DNA of 64,000 nucleotides, taken from NCBI GenBank assembly GCA_030710605.1, contig CP092882.1, positions 1,121,946-1,185,945 on the forward strand, given 5' to 3'. Source of the stretch: Cordylochernes scorpioides (taxonomy: Eukaryota > Arthropoda > Arachnida > Pseudoscorpiones > Chernetidae). Every line of letters begins with the position of its first letter. Position 1 is the first letter of the stretch. A program made the position numbers and the translations under genes. Shown one piece after another: positions 1 to 11,139 of the stretch. A model generated the notes under the pieces. It was not told the origin of the DNA and searched no databases. It saw nothing but the letters and a program-made list of their open reading frames with translations.

Positions 1-237
1 TTCAGACAATAACTCTGAAAGATACACTCATGGATAAAACTTAAGGAAGTTGTACCTTTCAACATATATATCGGGATTCAGACAATAACTCTGAAAGATA
101 TTACAGTGACCTTTATTGAAGAGACACGATATAAGTGTAAATAATATTGCCTCTGTCTTCTTCAAAAAAACATACTAGCGGTATCAAAGACTTTCCACTT
201 CCTTAAATTTTGTGGATGAGTGTGATGTGTGTAGTAT
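1..237 (+). repeat. TIR-type MITE, CACTCATGG family
   Basis: The terminal motif CACTCATGGAYAAAACTT follows a TA at about 23-24, and its inverted partner ending GATGAGTGTGA lies near 205-222. Bases 1-23 look like the tail of another end unit, so a tandem of this end probably continues to the left of the window. The same family occurs at 31025-31860, 35393-35850 and 55872-56071. The terminal inverted repeats flanked by TA suggest mobilisation by a Tc1/mariner-type transposase; that is an inference, as no transposase with these ends was seen. Confidence 0.7.
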
Positions 238-317
238 TAACCAAAACTTTCGAACAATTTTTCTTCAACAGGTGTGAATCTAAGAAACGTTTTTAAAACT
301 CTGAGCTATTTATTGTT

Positions 318-718
318 TGTCCTGACCTGGGGAATCTAACCTCATTTGAAGAACCTTGTTTTCCTGCAACACCTTGGTACTTTGCCACAGTGTATTGCGA
401 ATTGGCTGCTTGCTACATCCATTTTTGGGCTCGAAAATCCTAAACTTTGTTTTGTTGCCCGTCAAACTATATTTTCTCTATTTATTGTTGCTGGACCATG
501 ACGGCGGGCAGCTAACTTCGGCAACACCGGAGCTGACGTCACACCCGTACTTTCACTTTCTGTTTTTGTATCCTGCATCGGCGTAGCCGCGCTGACTCAT
601 ATTTTCTTTCCCCATGATTACCATTTCATCAATATATATAATCCTTCCACCTTGTTGTAGTTAATTAAAGAATAATTAACGTTAAGCGCTGTGTGTGTAA
701 TCAAATTGAAATACAACA
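318..718. mobile_element. Solo LTR of an LTR retrotransposon
   Basis: A 401-bp block begins TGTCCTGACC and ends ATACAACA. It is flanked on both sides by the direct repeat ATTGTT (312-317 and 719-724). The paralogous repeat at 35895-35990 reads straight through the same site (context GCTATATATTGTT then ATTTAAATAC) without the block, so it serves as an empty allele. No internal coding region is present, consistent with LTR-LTR recombination. The element family is not recognised. Confidence 0.7.
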
Positions 719-867
719 ATTGTTTTTTTTTTAATGCTACCTTGGCTCACACACATTCTGAAATGTTATATCTCAAGTAAAGCACTATAAGATAACAATG
801 GGTGTCAGTAGGTAGAAGATTAAACCTTATTGTTAATGTACAATGGTCACTCCAATTTTTTTAAAAT

Positions 868-3800
868 CTAAATTGAATAATCTTGTAGGGGTGTAGACAA
901 GGTACTTGGGTGGCAGCGCTGGCAGGTGTCCAACATATCCCCTCCCGGAAAAACTTCCGCTGGACGTTTATTCCGATAGTCCATCAGCGCTCTACAGTAC
1001 TTTTCATGCTGGCTTCTAGCAAGAGGCTTGGTAAGGAAGTCAGCAGGGTTCTCAGCACTCGGAGTGTAGAAAAGTTCGATTGCTTCTTCTGAGATCTTTT
1101 CTCGAACAAAATGGTACTTTACGGCAAAATGTCTAGTTTTCGATTTGTCGATGTAATTTTCCGCATGGGAAATTGCAGCTTGGTTGTCGCAGAATACTTT
1201 TGTTTCTCCACAAATCAAACTTGACATTTTCAGCTGTTCCATCAGATTCCGTACCCATGTGATGTCCTTCACAGCTGATGACAGTGCAATGTATTCCGAT
1301 TCCATAGTACTCAAAGCGGTAACTGTTTGTTTGGTACTTCTCCAAATTATTGGTGCTCCAGATAAAATGATGAGATGTCCAGATACTCCTTTTCGGTCTA
1401 CAATGTCTGAGGCCCAACTTGCATCCGAAAAGGCAATCAAAGGTTTGCCAGTGGATCTGTAAGTTATGCCAAAGTCCTTGGTGCTCTTCAGATAACGCAG
1501 CACGCGTTTCCCAGCTTCCCAGTGTTTTCTTGTGTAGTTATCACAGTATCTGGATAGGATCCCGACTGCGTAGGCGATGTCTGGCCTGGTTCTCTGAGAA
1601 AGGTATGACAGTCCTCCGATCAGTTCACGGTATGGAAACCGCTCATTGGAATTTCCATTTTTCCTTACACTCAGGTCAAGATTGGTTTCCATTGGAGTCG
1701 AGACACCTTTTGCATCCTGTAGTCTGAAACGTTGAAGCAGTTCTTCTATGTAGTTACTTTGAGAAAGAGTCATACTTCCATCTTCTGACTTCTTGAAAGA
1801 TACTCCAAGCATATGAGAAATTGGTCCTAGATACTTCACTTCAAAACTGGAATTTAAGAGTTCTCTGCATTTGTTTCTCGCTGCTTGATTCTCTGAAATG
1901 GCAAAGATGTCATCCACATAGATTGAGAGTATGATCCTTCCTTCTTCAAGTTCAACTTCGTAGATGCTCGGATCAATTGGGTTACGTTGGAATCCTATTT
2001 CGTGAAGTTGTTTGGTTAAGAATTTATTCCAGCATCTTCCGCTCTGTTTTAATCCATAGATTGATTTCTTAAGCTTGCAGAACAAGTTTTCTTCTCCTGG
2101 TTTCTTGAAGCATTCAGGTTGTTCCATGTAAATAGTCTCATTGAGTGTCCCATGAAGATAAGCACTCTTCACGTCGAATTGGTCAATGAACCAGTCCTTT
2201 TCTGTTGCTATCGCCGTTAATAGCCTTATAGTTTCAAAACTGGAAACAGGAGTATAGACTTCGTTGTAGTCAATTCCTCTACGTTGAGTGAAGCCTTTGG
2301 CGACTAGACGTGCTTTGTATCTAGTGGTACCATCCACTGCATTGATTTTCTTATTTAGTACCCATCTACATTTTAAAGGTTTGATACCTTTCGGCAATTC
2401 CTGCAGTTGCCATACATCATGTCTTTCGAGCGATTCCCTTTCTTCTTCAATGGCTTCTATCCAATTAACTACCTCAGGGCTGTTCATGGCTTCTTCATAA
2501 GTGGGGTTATTGTCCTCTGCACTTGTGGCATTTATCTGTCCACTACTATTATCCTCTTCCGGAGATTCTGCCGTCTTTCCATGACTTCGGAGTGTCATAG
2601 GATGGCTTCTCAGGTTCTCTGGGAGAGTCTCAGATAGCTGATCTATTCCACCTGTATTTCCAATCAGTTCTTCAGTTTCTCGGTCTACTGGTTGATCTGC
2701 ATTACTTTCTTCTTGAAAGGAGGCCTCTTTCGAGGAGAAATGGACAGATGGTAGAGTATCCCTTTCTCTTTTGGGCTGTTTATAGAGGATTTCTTCTTTG
2801 AATACACAATTTCTAGATTCCACCACTTGGCGTTTTTCAGGAATTCAGATTCTCCAACCTCGTCCCTGTAGAGAATAACCCACGAGAATTCCTTTAGTGG
2901 CTCTTGGCTGAAGCTTCGAATTCCTTCTTTGTTTTGGAACATGAACAAAGGTTTCGCAGCCGATTGCTCTCAGATGTTGCAGAGCAGGTCTTTTTCCAAA
3001 CCACAATTCAAAAGGCGTTTTCTCTTCATTGTGTCTGTTTGTAACACGATTTCTCAAGTATGCTGCTGTGTTGGTGAGCTCTGCCCAAGAGGCGGTTGGC
3101 AGATTGCAACTGTTCACAGTACTCCTCACTAAGTTCAGCAAAGTCCTATTCATGCGTTCGGCGACACCATTCTGTTCAGGTGTGTAGACCATGGTGCGTT
3201 CATGTACTATACCATGGGCCTTCGTGAAAATATCCCAAGGAGATGAACAGAACTCTAGTCCGTTATCTGTACGGATCCTCTTGAGAGAAAATCCCGTCTG
3301 ATTTTCAGCTTCTTTCATCCATTCCTTGAATTTTTCTAGAGTATCGCCCTTCCTTTTGAGGAAATATACCCTTGTATATCTTGATGCGTCATCAATGATG
3401 GTCAAGACAAATCTTGATCCACCCCAGCTCTCAATGTTGAACGGTCCCATTAGATCACAGTGAACAAGGGCTAGTGGCTGAGTTTCCTTGGTAGATCTCA
3501 AATTCAGGAAAGGTCTTTTTGTCGATTTTCCAATCATACAATCAGAGCACCTATCAGGTTTTCCAGCCTGACAGTTCAAACCAATGACAACTTCTCTTTT
3601 CATCATGTCTACTATGGTGTCATAGTTGATATGCATGAGTCTCTGATGCCATAAATTTAGTGGGAATTTACGAAAATTGTTGGTTTGAGCAATGGAATTT
3701 GAACATTCTCCTGATTCTGGAAATCTGGACGGAGCAGTCCTGACGAGATAGAGCCTTCCTCTCTTCTCTGCTCTGATCATCAAGTTATGATCATTGTCGT

Positions 3801-4923
3801 AGATATGACATCCCTTCTTGTCGAAGATAACCTCATGACCATTTTCCACAATTTGTAGAACAGAGAGTACACCATGTCTGATCCCAGGTACGAACATTGC
3901 ATTCTGAGCAACTATGCTTCTAAGTTGTCCAGAATTGTTGATCAGATCTACTTGAGCATTACCTCTTCCTATGTTTGAATGTGATGTACCATCAATGGTG
4001 GTCACTTGTCCTACATTCTCGTCATTCAACGTGGAAAAATACCTTCTGTTCGGAGTCATATGATGCGTGGCACCTGAGTCAATTACCCACGTATCCTCTT
4101 CTGATACAACTGCTGCATTATACATCACAGACAAGTTCTTTGCTTCGTGATGTTGATGTATCGCTCCCTTTTCCTGTTGTTTACCGTTATTCTTTTTCAG
4201 TTTGAAACAGTCCCGTGCAATATGCCCTGTTTTCCCACATCCGAAACATTTTCTAACAGTTTTAGAACCTTGATGTTCATGAGGGAATTGTTTCTTGTTA
4301 GAGTTCCTGACTGACAGTGCACCCATCCCTTCATTTGTTGTAGCATACCGGCGCTCTGCCTCAGCTAACAATTTACGTCTGATGTTGGCACTGGTGAACT
4401 CTGACTCTGGTAAGTTACACATTGTTGATATAACATTATCCCAGTCCTCGGGCATTCCACAAAGAATTAGCATGCTTAGATCACCGTCTTCAATTTTATC
4501 CCCTACACCTGTGAGTTCACTCACTATTAGATTTATGCTTCCCAAATAGGCATTCATGTTCGCATGTTGACAGAATTTCTGGGAATACAACTTTCGACGC
4601 AGTTGGAGAATTCTGTGTTTGCTATCCCTGGGTGCATAAAGTCTTTGTAATTCATCCCAAACTTCTTTGGGGGAATTTAGATGTCTGATATGGTTTTGCT
4701 GCTCCTCACCAATAGAGAGACATATCTTTGCTAAAGCCTTATTCTGCCTCGTATTAAATTTGTTGATTAGACCAACATCCCCACCCTCGGGTTTGACTTC
4801 GCCTGGGTCAACAATTGACCATAAGTCATTGTCCATCAGAATGAGCTTAATTTGGAAGCTCCATGAGGAATAGTTTAATCCATTTAGCTTGGTAATTTTC
4901 GTTAAACTTTCGTTAGCTTCCAT
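868..4923 (-). pseudogene. Ty1/copia gag-pol polyprotein with one internal stop
   Basis: One frame runs from the ATG at 4923 to a stop at 868, broken only by a TGA at 2845-2847. The first part (692 residues) has a gag domain, a CCHC knuckle (C226, C229, H234, C239), the copia protease motif IDSGATHHM (D282), an integrase HHCC (H426, H431, C459, C462) and the catalytic triad D490, D553, E589. The second part (652 residues, from 2826) carries reverse transcriptase, with FDVKSAYLHG and YVDD, and RNase H, with FSDASWASD and ALSTMESEY. The order PR-IN-RT-RH is diagnostic of copia. The stop falls where family members carry the linker between integrase and RT, and a Trp codon change is the likely cause. 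The C-terminus reads through the 3' LTR and 13 bases into the flanking mariner, which is odd. Confidence 0.93.
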
Positions 4924-5068
4924 TATAAGATGGCGTCCACTGAAGGGGGGAGAGAGAACAAAAGAATAGGCTTACCGTTCAATGCTTCAGGCAGCTCCAA
5001 TCAGTCTCATAATCTTTTCTTGGGTGTAGACAAGGTACTTGGGTGGCAGCGCTGGCAGGTGTCCAACA
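881..5068 (-). mobile_element. Ty1/copia retrotransposon with very short LTR-like ends
   Basis: A 47-bp identical repeat occurs at 889-935 and 5022-5068 (on the - strand it starts TGTTGGACACC). On the left it extends to about 881. The flanks are AATAA at 876-880 and 5069-5073, a 5-bp target duplication inside the mariner TIR. A polypurine tract, GGGAGGGGATA on the - strand, lies directly next to the 3' LTR (936-946). Copia LTRs are normally well over 100 bp, so 47-55 bp is unusual. The 3' ends of the two copies differ by small indels. Confidence 0.8.
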
Positions 5069-5227
5069 AATAATTAAAATATTTAAAAAATTGATTATAC
5101 CATTAAAATATACATGAATTTTTTACCTAACATAAAAATTTTCATAAAATGTAACAACAGTGACTCATAGAGGGCGCGCCTTTGTTTACAGTGGCAGCGG
5201 TAATTTCTAAACATTGAATCAGACACA

Positions 5228-6502
5228 ATGGAGTTGATTAAAGAAAGTTTACGTGCCATGACTTTTTATGATTATAAAGGTAGTTTAACTTCTAAAGAAT
5301 CCCATGAAAGATTGATGAAAGCTTTAGGAGATAAATCTCCTTCTATTAGAACAGTTTTTAATTGGTTTAATGAATTTGAATTTGGAAAAACCAATCTTGA
5401 AGATGAACCTCGTACAGGTCGGCCAACAGCAGTGACCCAAGAAAAAATTGAGCTGTTAGGATTTGTACTTAGAGAATATCGAAGAATTACTGCTGAACTG
5501 CTACTTCAAAATACAGCGCGCCTACGCGTCACAGGATGACGTGGCATTCAGGGAGCTTCCAACCATCACCACTAGAGGCGCTGTGCCCTCCTCTTCACTT
5601 CCTGTTATGTCTTCCCTTGTTTAGACTGCTTGCATATCCTCGTGAGATATATTAAAACCTATATATATTTCAATCTATTCTCAATTTGATTGAACCACCG
5701 ATCCAACAATTACGTATCAGCAGTTAGAGAAAAGTGTGGGCATTGTATCGGCAGCAATCAACACCATCATTAATGTTCATTTAAAATACAGAAAACTTGT
5801 TCGTAGATGGGTACCTCACAGCTTGACTGAAGACCAAAAACTTGGTCGCGTTAAATGGTGCAATTTCATGTTAAAAAGATTTTAAGAAGGTAAATCAAAG
5901 GCTGTTTTTAATATTATTACCGGTGACGAAACTTGGATTAAAAATTTTGATACAGAAAAAAAAAACGGCAATCTACTCTTTGGTGCTCTTCAAAATCACC
6001 TCCTCCTAAGAAAGTTCGCAGAGCTTGAAGTGTTTAAAAAATTGGTCGCTTGTTTTTTTTAGAAAAAGTCGTTTCATTGATATTGTGAAGTTAGAAAATC
6101 GAAAGACAGTTAATATTGACTGGTATACAACAAAATACCTTCCAGCAGTATTTGAAAAAATCAAACAAAGCAGACCAAGAGCTCAACTTAGAGGAGTCCT
6201 TCTTCACCATGACAATGCAAGACCGCACACCTCAGCCCAATCATTAGACTTTTTAGCCAACTCTGGTGTCCAATTAGTCACTCATCCACCATATTCACCA
6301 GACCTAGCACCTTGTGACTTTTTTATATCCAAAAGTTAAGTTATTGTTGAAAGGGATAAAATTTGACACTGATGGCGAAGCACTGCAAGCCTTTATCAAT
6401 GCCGTAAATTCCAACCCCGAAGATGACTGGTGTAAATGCTTCGATAATGGGTTTTCACGGATGAAATCTTGTGTAGGTGCTAAATATGCATGTAGATTTT
6501 AA
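5228..6502 (+). pseudogene. mariner transposase, interrupted and frameshifted
   Basis: The N-terminal 88 or so residues (start MELIKESLRAMTFYDYK) contain the paired helix-turn-helix DNA-binding region, with VFNWFNEFEFGKTNLEDEPR. The frame is cut at 5490 by a solo LTR and resumes at 5714 with YQQLEKSVGI. A stop follows FMLKRF near 5883 and frameshifts follow near 6040 and 6340. The catalytic blocks are visible: GDETW (first Asp), HHDNARPHTS (second Asp) and YSPDLAPCDFF (third Asp), i.e. DDD-type mariner. It cannot make active transposase as it stands. Confidence 0.9.
5491..5708 (+). mobile_element. Solo LTR inside mariner transposase
   Basis: This 218-bp TG...CA block starts TGCTGAACTG and ends ATCCAACA. 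It is flanked by ATTAC at 5486-5490 and 5709-5713, a 5-bp duplication. Removing it with one duplicate rejoins the mariner frame exactly at the residues RRIT-YQQ. An ATTAAA near 5651 could be its polyadenylation signal on +. Confidence 0.85.
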
Positions 6503-6720
6503 TTAAATAATTTATTTTTCAATATTTTAATTATTTATTATTGATTGCAAAAACTTTTGGAGTGACACTTGTATACATAGAATTGCTGTAGCAAAGATTT
6601 GATGGAGATAATTGGCGAAATCGCTAGGATGATTCACTACTGCTGAGCCAAACCTTCCCATTTATTTATTTGATAGTCAGTTCATTGATTGCACAAAAAA
6701 AAATTGTTCTTTATTTAAAA

Positions 6721-7024
6721 CTAGCGAATGTACCCGGCTTCGCCCAGTTTTTACCCGAGTAAAAGTTTGCTTAACGAACATTTGTTAAAACGATTCTAGC
6801 AAACACCCAATCCCTACTGAATCTATACTTGTCAAGATAACTTTATGTTTGATACTCTGCTAGCTGTACCACACGTTGCTGTGTTTAAACAAAAAGGCAG
6901 TTTTAATACCTCAAACATAATCTATTAATAATCAAATGTATACAATACATCAAAATGAAAATTAACAATAAAATTATCCCTACATATATGTCATTTGAAT
7001 ATAACATATGTACATAATAATAGA
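6721..7024 (-). mobile_element. Non-autonomous Helitron
   Basis: Read on the - strand, the right terminus is a GC-rich hairpin (the CCCGGCTTCGCCC block on +) followed by CGCTAG and a host T. The 5' end is TCTATTATTATGTACATATG at 7024, preceded by A. Terminal TC, a subterminal 3' hairpin, CTAG, and insertion between A and T are the Helitron hallmarks. There is no coding capacity. Confidence 0.7.
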
Positions 7025-7237
7025 TATACATAGTTGTAATGAACTTATATTTGGGGAGTTGATGAAAAACGTTTCAATTCCGAATATCTTCAGATTCCGG
7101 GCTATTGAAAAATATATGGATGAATAAGGAAAACTCCATATTGATTTGTAAATTGGAGTGTCCCGAATCTCAGAGGGATTGTGGAAATGTCTTAAATGAT
7201 AGTGGATATGGACAAGTCTTCAGGTTTTTTTTAAATA

Positions 7238-8522
7238 TCAGGTCTATTAGTATGAAACGTGAAAATTTTCAGTGAATTCAAAAGTTCACCAATTCCATAC
7301 AACAAAAGATTTTTTATTCAAAGTATTTGCCCTGATTAGCTATACACTCGGACCACCTTTCAGGCAATTTTCGAATTCCTTGTCTGAAAAATTCTATTCC
7401 TTTTGAGTCGAACCAGTCAACAAGCCATTTTCGGAGTATGTCTGAGTTCGAAAATTCCTGGTTTTTTAAGGTGTGTCCTAAAGATGTGAAAAGGTGGTAG
7501 TCCGACGGCGCTAAGTCTGGTGAGTACGGCGGGTGGGGTAAGAGTTACCAGCCCAAGTCTTTTATGGTGTTTTTGACCACTGTAGCGTTGTGGGCTGGAG
7601 CGTTGTCATGCTGCAGTATCAGCTTGTTGTGCTTTTCACGCAAAACCGGTCTTTTTTTATTCAACGCCTCTCTCAAACTGAGCATTTGTTGTTCATAGCG
7701 ACTAGTATTGACCGTTTCGCCAGGTTTCAGGAGCTTGAAATATACTACGCCGGTCTGGTCCCACCATTCGCAAAGCATTGCCTTTTTTCCGAAGCCATTG
7801 GGCCTAGGCTTCTGTTTTGAAAATTGGCCGGGCAGGCCCCATGACTTTTGGCGCGTAGGATTGCTGAGTGGATCCATTTCTCATCAGAAGTTACAATTCG
7901 ATGCAAAAATGACTTCTTTTCATGCCTGGCCAGCAGCCCTTCACAGGTTACCAGACGCCGTTCTTGCTGCCTTTCGCTCAACTCGTGGGGGACCCATCTG
8001 GAAAGCTTTTGGGTCATTCTGAGGCTGTTTAAACGTAGGGAAACAGCACCTTCAGACACCTGGAGCTGTTTCGCGAATTTTTCCTGCGTTTGGGCACTGT
8101 CCTCATCCAACAAAGCTTGCTGTTCAGCGTCCTCGAACTTTTGGTGCAGTTTTCAACGTGGTTCATTATCAAGTTCGAAATCGCCACTTTGGAATTTTTT
8201 AAACCACCTGTAACACTGCGATTTGCTCAGAGCGTGGTCGCCGTGAACTTCCTCGGGCATTCGGTGGGCTTCAGTGGCACCTTTCTTCCAGTTGAAGGCG
8301 AACAACAAAACTTCCCGCAAATGGGCACTTTTTGGCTCGGAAATCACCACTTTCCACGGGCTCCAGAAATTTTCCACGATTTGAATTTTTCTAAAACTCC
8401 ACGCATGCTGATTCCACGTGAGTCAAAAAACAAAATGCCTTCAACAGCGCCACCGTCGGTTCAAATAAAGTTGCACAGCGCCCTCTGACAGCCATTTTCG
8501 CGTTTCATACTAATAGACCTGG
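7238..8522 (-). mobile_element. mariner element, mellifera/mauritiana-like, full length
   Basis: TIRs read TCAGGTCTATTAGTATG at 7238 and the complement ending CATACTAATAGACCTGG at 8522, flanked by TA at 7236-7237 and 8523-8524. The length of 1285 bp is normal for mariner. It carries the transposase pseudogene described separately. Confidence 0.92.
7320..8480 (-). pseudogene. mariner transposase with frameshifts
   Basis: Three overlapping frames cover one transposase. The N-terminal part (8377-8153) holds the DNA-binding region with SKSQCYRWFKKFQSGDFELD. The central part (8113-7745) includes the linker WVPHELS and the first catalytic motif SDEKWI. The next part (7877-7545) holds QHDNAPAHNA with the second Asp. 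The last catalytic block (HPPYSPDLAPSDYHLF type) is encoded beyond a further stop near 7545. At least two frameshifts and one stop make it non-functional. Motif wording fits the mellifera/mauritiana side of mariner better than the irritans-like copy at 841-6571. Confidence 0.9.
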
Positions 8523-8535
8523 TATAAAGGTAAAA

Positions 8536-8890
8536 GGAAGTTTTACATTTATCTATAAAATGAAAGGATTTAAAAGCACGAATGTTTCTTTTATACATAA
8601 TGCAAACTTCTACTGTCCTTACTGCGATGAAAAAAATATATTGGGAGGGCTTGGCTCATCAGTGGTGAACCCTCCCAGCGGTTTCGCCAATTTAATCCAC
8701 CAGACCGCTTCTAAAAGCTCTAATACTGTATTGGACGATTCTGCTTATATACGCAGCACTGAAGGATGGAATCTCAGAAATGGGTTTCAAGAAAACTATG
8801 AACATAATAGGTAAGTATAGGACAGTAGAATTACATTCAACTATTTGCATCGAGCAATGCTCTTCCGCAAACAATAAAGACAAGGCCAGT
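8536..8890 (-). repeat. Dispersed repeat with scrambled hammerhead motifs (copy 1)
   Basis: On + it starts near TCTATAAAATGAAAGG and contains a conserved block with CCTTACTGCGATGAAAA. On the - strand it contains GCGGTCTGGTGG (8697-8708), GGCGAAACCGC (8678-8688) and CACCACTGATGAGCC (8653-8667). These match the three strands of a hammerhead ribozyme but in an order that does not fold as one. Related copies: 8930-9060, 30430-30575, 32283-32437, 56936-57200, and a mutated one at 38027-38120. The + end TCTATA...AAAATGAAAG resembles a Helitron 5' end; classification is open. Short open frames across it are not conserved as protein. Confidence 0.65.
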
Positions 8891-8920
8891 TAGGCATAAA
8901 TTAACAAAAAGTCTTAACGC

Positions 8921-9062
8921 GCCATCTATACATATAAAATGAAAGAATTTAAAAGCACGAATGTTTATTTTATACATAATACATACTTCTACTGTTCTTA
9001 CTGCGATGAAAAAATATATTCGGAAGGCTCTTGGCTCATCAGTGGTGAACCCTCCTATGGAA
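8921..9062 (-). repeat. Same dispersed repeat, truncated copy 2
   Basis: It repeats ACGCGCCATCTATACATATAAAATGAA and the CCTACTGCGATG-type block through GGCTCATCAGTGGTG, then stops at about 9060. The GGCGAAACC half is absent. The flank GCGCCATCTATA recurs at the other copies (30567, 32440, 56905), so the family or its target includes that sequence. Confidence 0.65.
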
Positions 9063-9442
9063 GGGATAAATATTGAATTAAGACAAAGATAATATTTCCC
9101 TATTCACTATAAAAGTAAAACACAAGCGCTGAGGAGAAGACCTTCTTTTATAAGAGAACAATTGTACAAGTTTTCAGGTAAGACTCCTTTCCATGGGTAC
9201 AGAATGACACGAGTGGAATTGGTTTCTAAATCTTGAAGTATGTATAAACCATTGTCACTGGTGTCATCCTGTACCCTGTAGAAGGACATCTTACCCGAGG
9301 CTTGTGCAATTGTTCACTTATATAAATAAGCTATTCCCCCCGACTTGTGTTTTATCTTCTATGAATATTGATAATCGATAGAAAATCAATTCTACGTTTA
9401 AAAAAGGTTTTATCTTTAGTTTTAATTACCGATATAGTATAC
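9063..9442. other. Unassigned spacer with a short open frame
   Basis: About 380 bp without a recognised element. A - strand open frame at 9107-9289 (60 codons, contains YILQDLETNSTRVILYPWKG) has protein-like composition, but it shows no family motif and no clear splice context. It could be an exon scrap from an unrecognised repeat. I do not call a gene here. Confidence 0.4.
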
Positions 9443-10050
9443 TAGACGAATGGCCCGGGCAACGCCCGGGTTTACCCGATTAAATGTTTTATTCAAACAC
9501 TATTCGTTACAATTATAAATTTGGCGCCGTGGATGTCACTCTTGTGAAACGTCCCGCTCCAAACTTTACATGTACATTAGGTCAGCTGATATTACCTCCC
9601 ATCTTCACCGCTAGAGGCGTTGCTCGCGAGCAAAAGGGCAAACTCGACGAATATTCGGGATAGAGACCTGAAAATTTCACTATAAGTTTTTCCAGATTCT
9701 ACTCTATATACTGTTAAAATTTCAGTCAGATTAGTTACGATATAAATCTTCAAATCGAGCGAGCGTCTATAAATATTTCGATTTAGATCAAGTATTTTAA
9801 TTATTAAGCGAACTATTATTAATAAATATTTGAGAAGATTTCGATTTTAAACGTATTTATAACCTTGATAGAGGGCGCTGTTCGTGAGCCAAGTAGAATA
9901 ATTTGAATATATAGTTTTAATATTTAATTTATATATAATGTAAAATAGCCTATCGTTTTCCTCGTATTTTTTTTACCTATGTATGGAAATTTTGGTACTG
10001 TAAAAAAAAAAAAAAACTTTGCTTCAATAATATATAAAAAAAAAAAAACA

Positions 10051-10124
10051 CCCAGGCTAAGTTTCGAACCAAGGTTGTGGAAACACGAAGCCGCACACCT
10101 AACCATTAAGCTACGCTTGGCAGC
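10051..10124 (-). other. tRNA-derived sequence (SINE head or tRNA pseudogene)
   Basis: The - strand has an A-box-like TAGCTTAATGGTTAGG and a B-box GGTTCGAAAC at normal spacing, followed by a T run that could terminate Pol III. The acceptor ends pair poorly, so a functional tRNA is unlikely. Confidence 0.5.
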
Positions 10125-10658
10125 ATAAATATTCGCATGTAAAGCTATTTCAGGCCTTAGATATTTCTAACGACCTTTTTGAAATAGGTTTTTGAAACAT
10201 GGAAATTATAATACTTCAAATAAATTGAAATAGAGTGAACACAAATAAAACATACCAAATATTTCGAATTAGAGCAGTTATTTTAAACGGCGAATTAGAT
10301 CAGTTATATCTAAAATTTAAAATATATAAATAAATTAATGATATAGGCTTAGCAAAAAATACGATGTTTCTTTTTTAAGGATTTCTAGTTGTTTTTGTAC
10401 TCACGTATGTTGTAGTTACGAGGACATCCCTTTTGATATAAACAAATATATATTTATTTAAGGAACGACTTATTCCATTACAAATATTGTTAAAACAAGC
10501 TAGCGATAAACATAACAGAAAAGTTGAAGGTAGAAGTTGGAAGTGCCGTATTAGTAGTGACGTAGCATCGATGATGATTAAAGTCAAAGTTTGCGTAACA
10601 ATTAAACCTACCAAATATTTCAAATTAGAGCAGTTATTATATAAATATTTATATTATA

Positions 10659-11139
10659 CTAGCGGATGTGTAACCGGCTTCGCCCGGGTTTTATCCGAGT
10701 GAAAGTTTGCCTAACGACTATTATATATTATGAAGTATAATAAACAATGTTAAAGATTAGTTTTAATTATTAATCAAGATTGTTTGTGAATATGTGAGAA
10801 AGATGTAATATCGTTGTTGTTTTCTTGGCCGACTGTTTTACATATGGTGTTATCTTAAAATTGCTTGTTTTGAATATTTTTTTAGATTGAGTTGAATGAA
10901 TTGCTGAATTTTTTTTTTGTATTTATATATAAAAAAATTAACTCTGTTGATTTTTTTTTGTATTTAATCGATAACAGCGAAGTTACGCATGTTAATGTTA
11001 GGGAAAAATATTTTGATGTTAAGCAAAACCTGCTCCATCTCGTTTTACATAAATGTTGAAAATTTGGTCGAAATTGATGCATTGTAACGAAAGTTTTTAG
11101 TGAACAACACTTATGAAATTTGCATTTTATTAATATAGA
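10659..11139 (-). mobile_element. Non-autonomous Helitron (481 bp) with intact ends
   Basis: On + it runs from CTAGCGGATGTGTAACC to ATTTTATTAATATAGA, flanked by A (10658) and T (11140). The surrounding tandem repeat provides an empty site at 11278/11279 where the same flanks join directly, showing precise A^T insertion without target duplication. A near-identical copy is at 39831-40335. Confidence 0.85.

Larger units (their letters stand above)
841..6571 (+). mobile_element. mariner element (irritans-like) split by two LTR insertions
   Basis: The right TIR ends ACTTTTGGAGTGACACTTG at 6571 before TA. The left TIR starts CAATGGTCACTCC at 841 after TA (839-840). The TIR-proximal sequence AATAATTAAAAT resumes at 5069, right of the copia insertion. 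Without the copia element (881-5073) and the solo LTR (5491-5713) it is about 1.3 kb, the normal mariner length. The transposase fragments are listed separately. Confidence 0.85.

Noticed and set aside
356..586. A 76-codon frame on +
   Set aside because: Lies inside the solo LTR at 318-718 and shows no domain.
8560..8814. Frame containing FYCPYCDEK, also seen at 30557 and 56930
   Set aside because: It lies in a dispersed repeat; the copies do not keep one frame across their full length, and the conserved blocks are better explained as non-coding structure.
9107..9289. A 60-codon - frame with protein-like composition
   Set aside because: Too short, no splice sites or family motif; left as unassigned.
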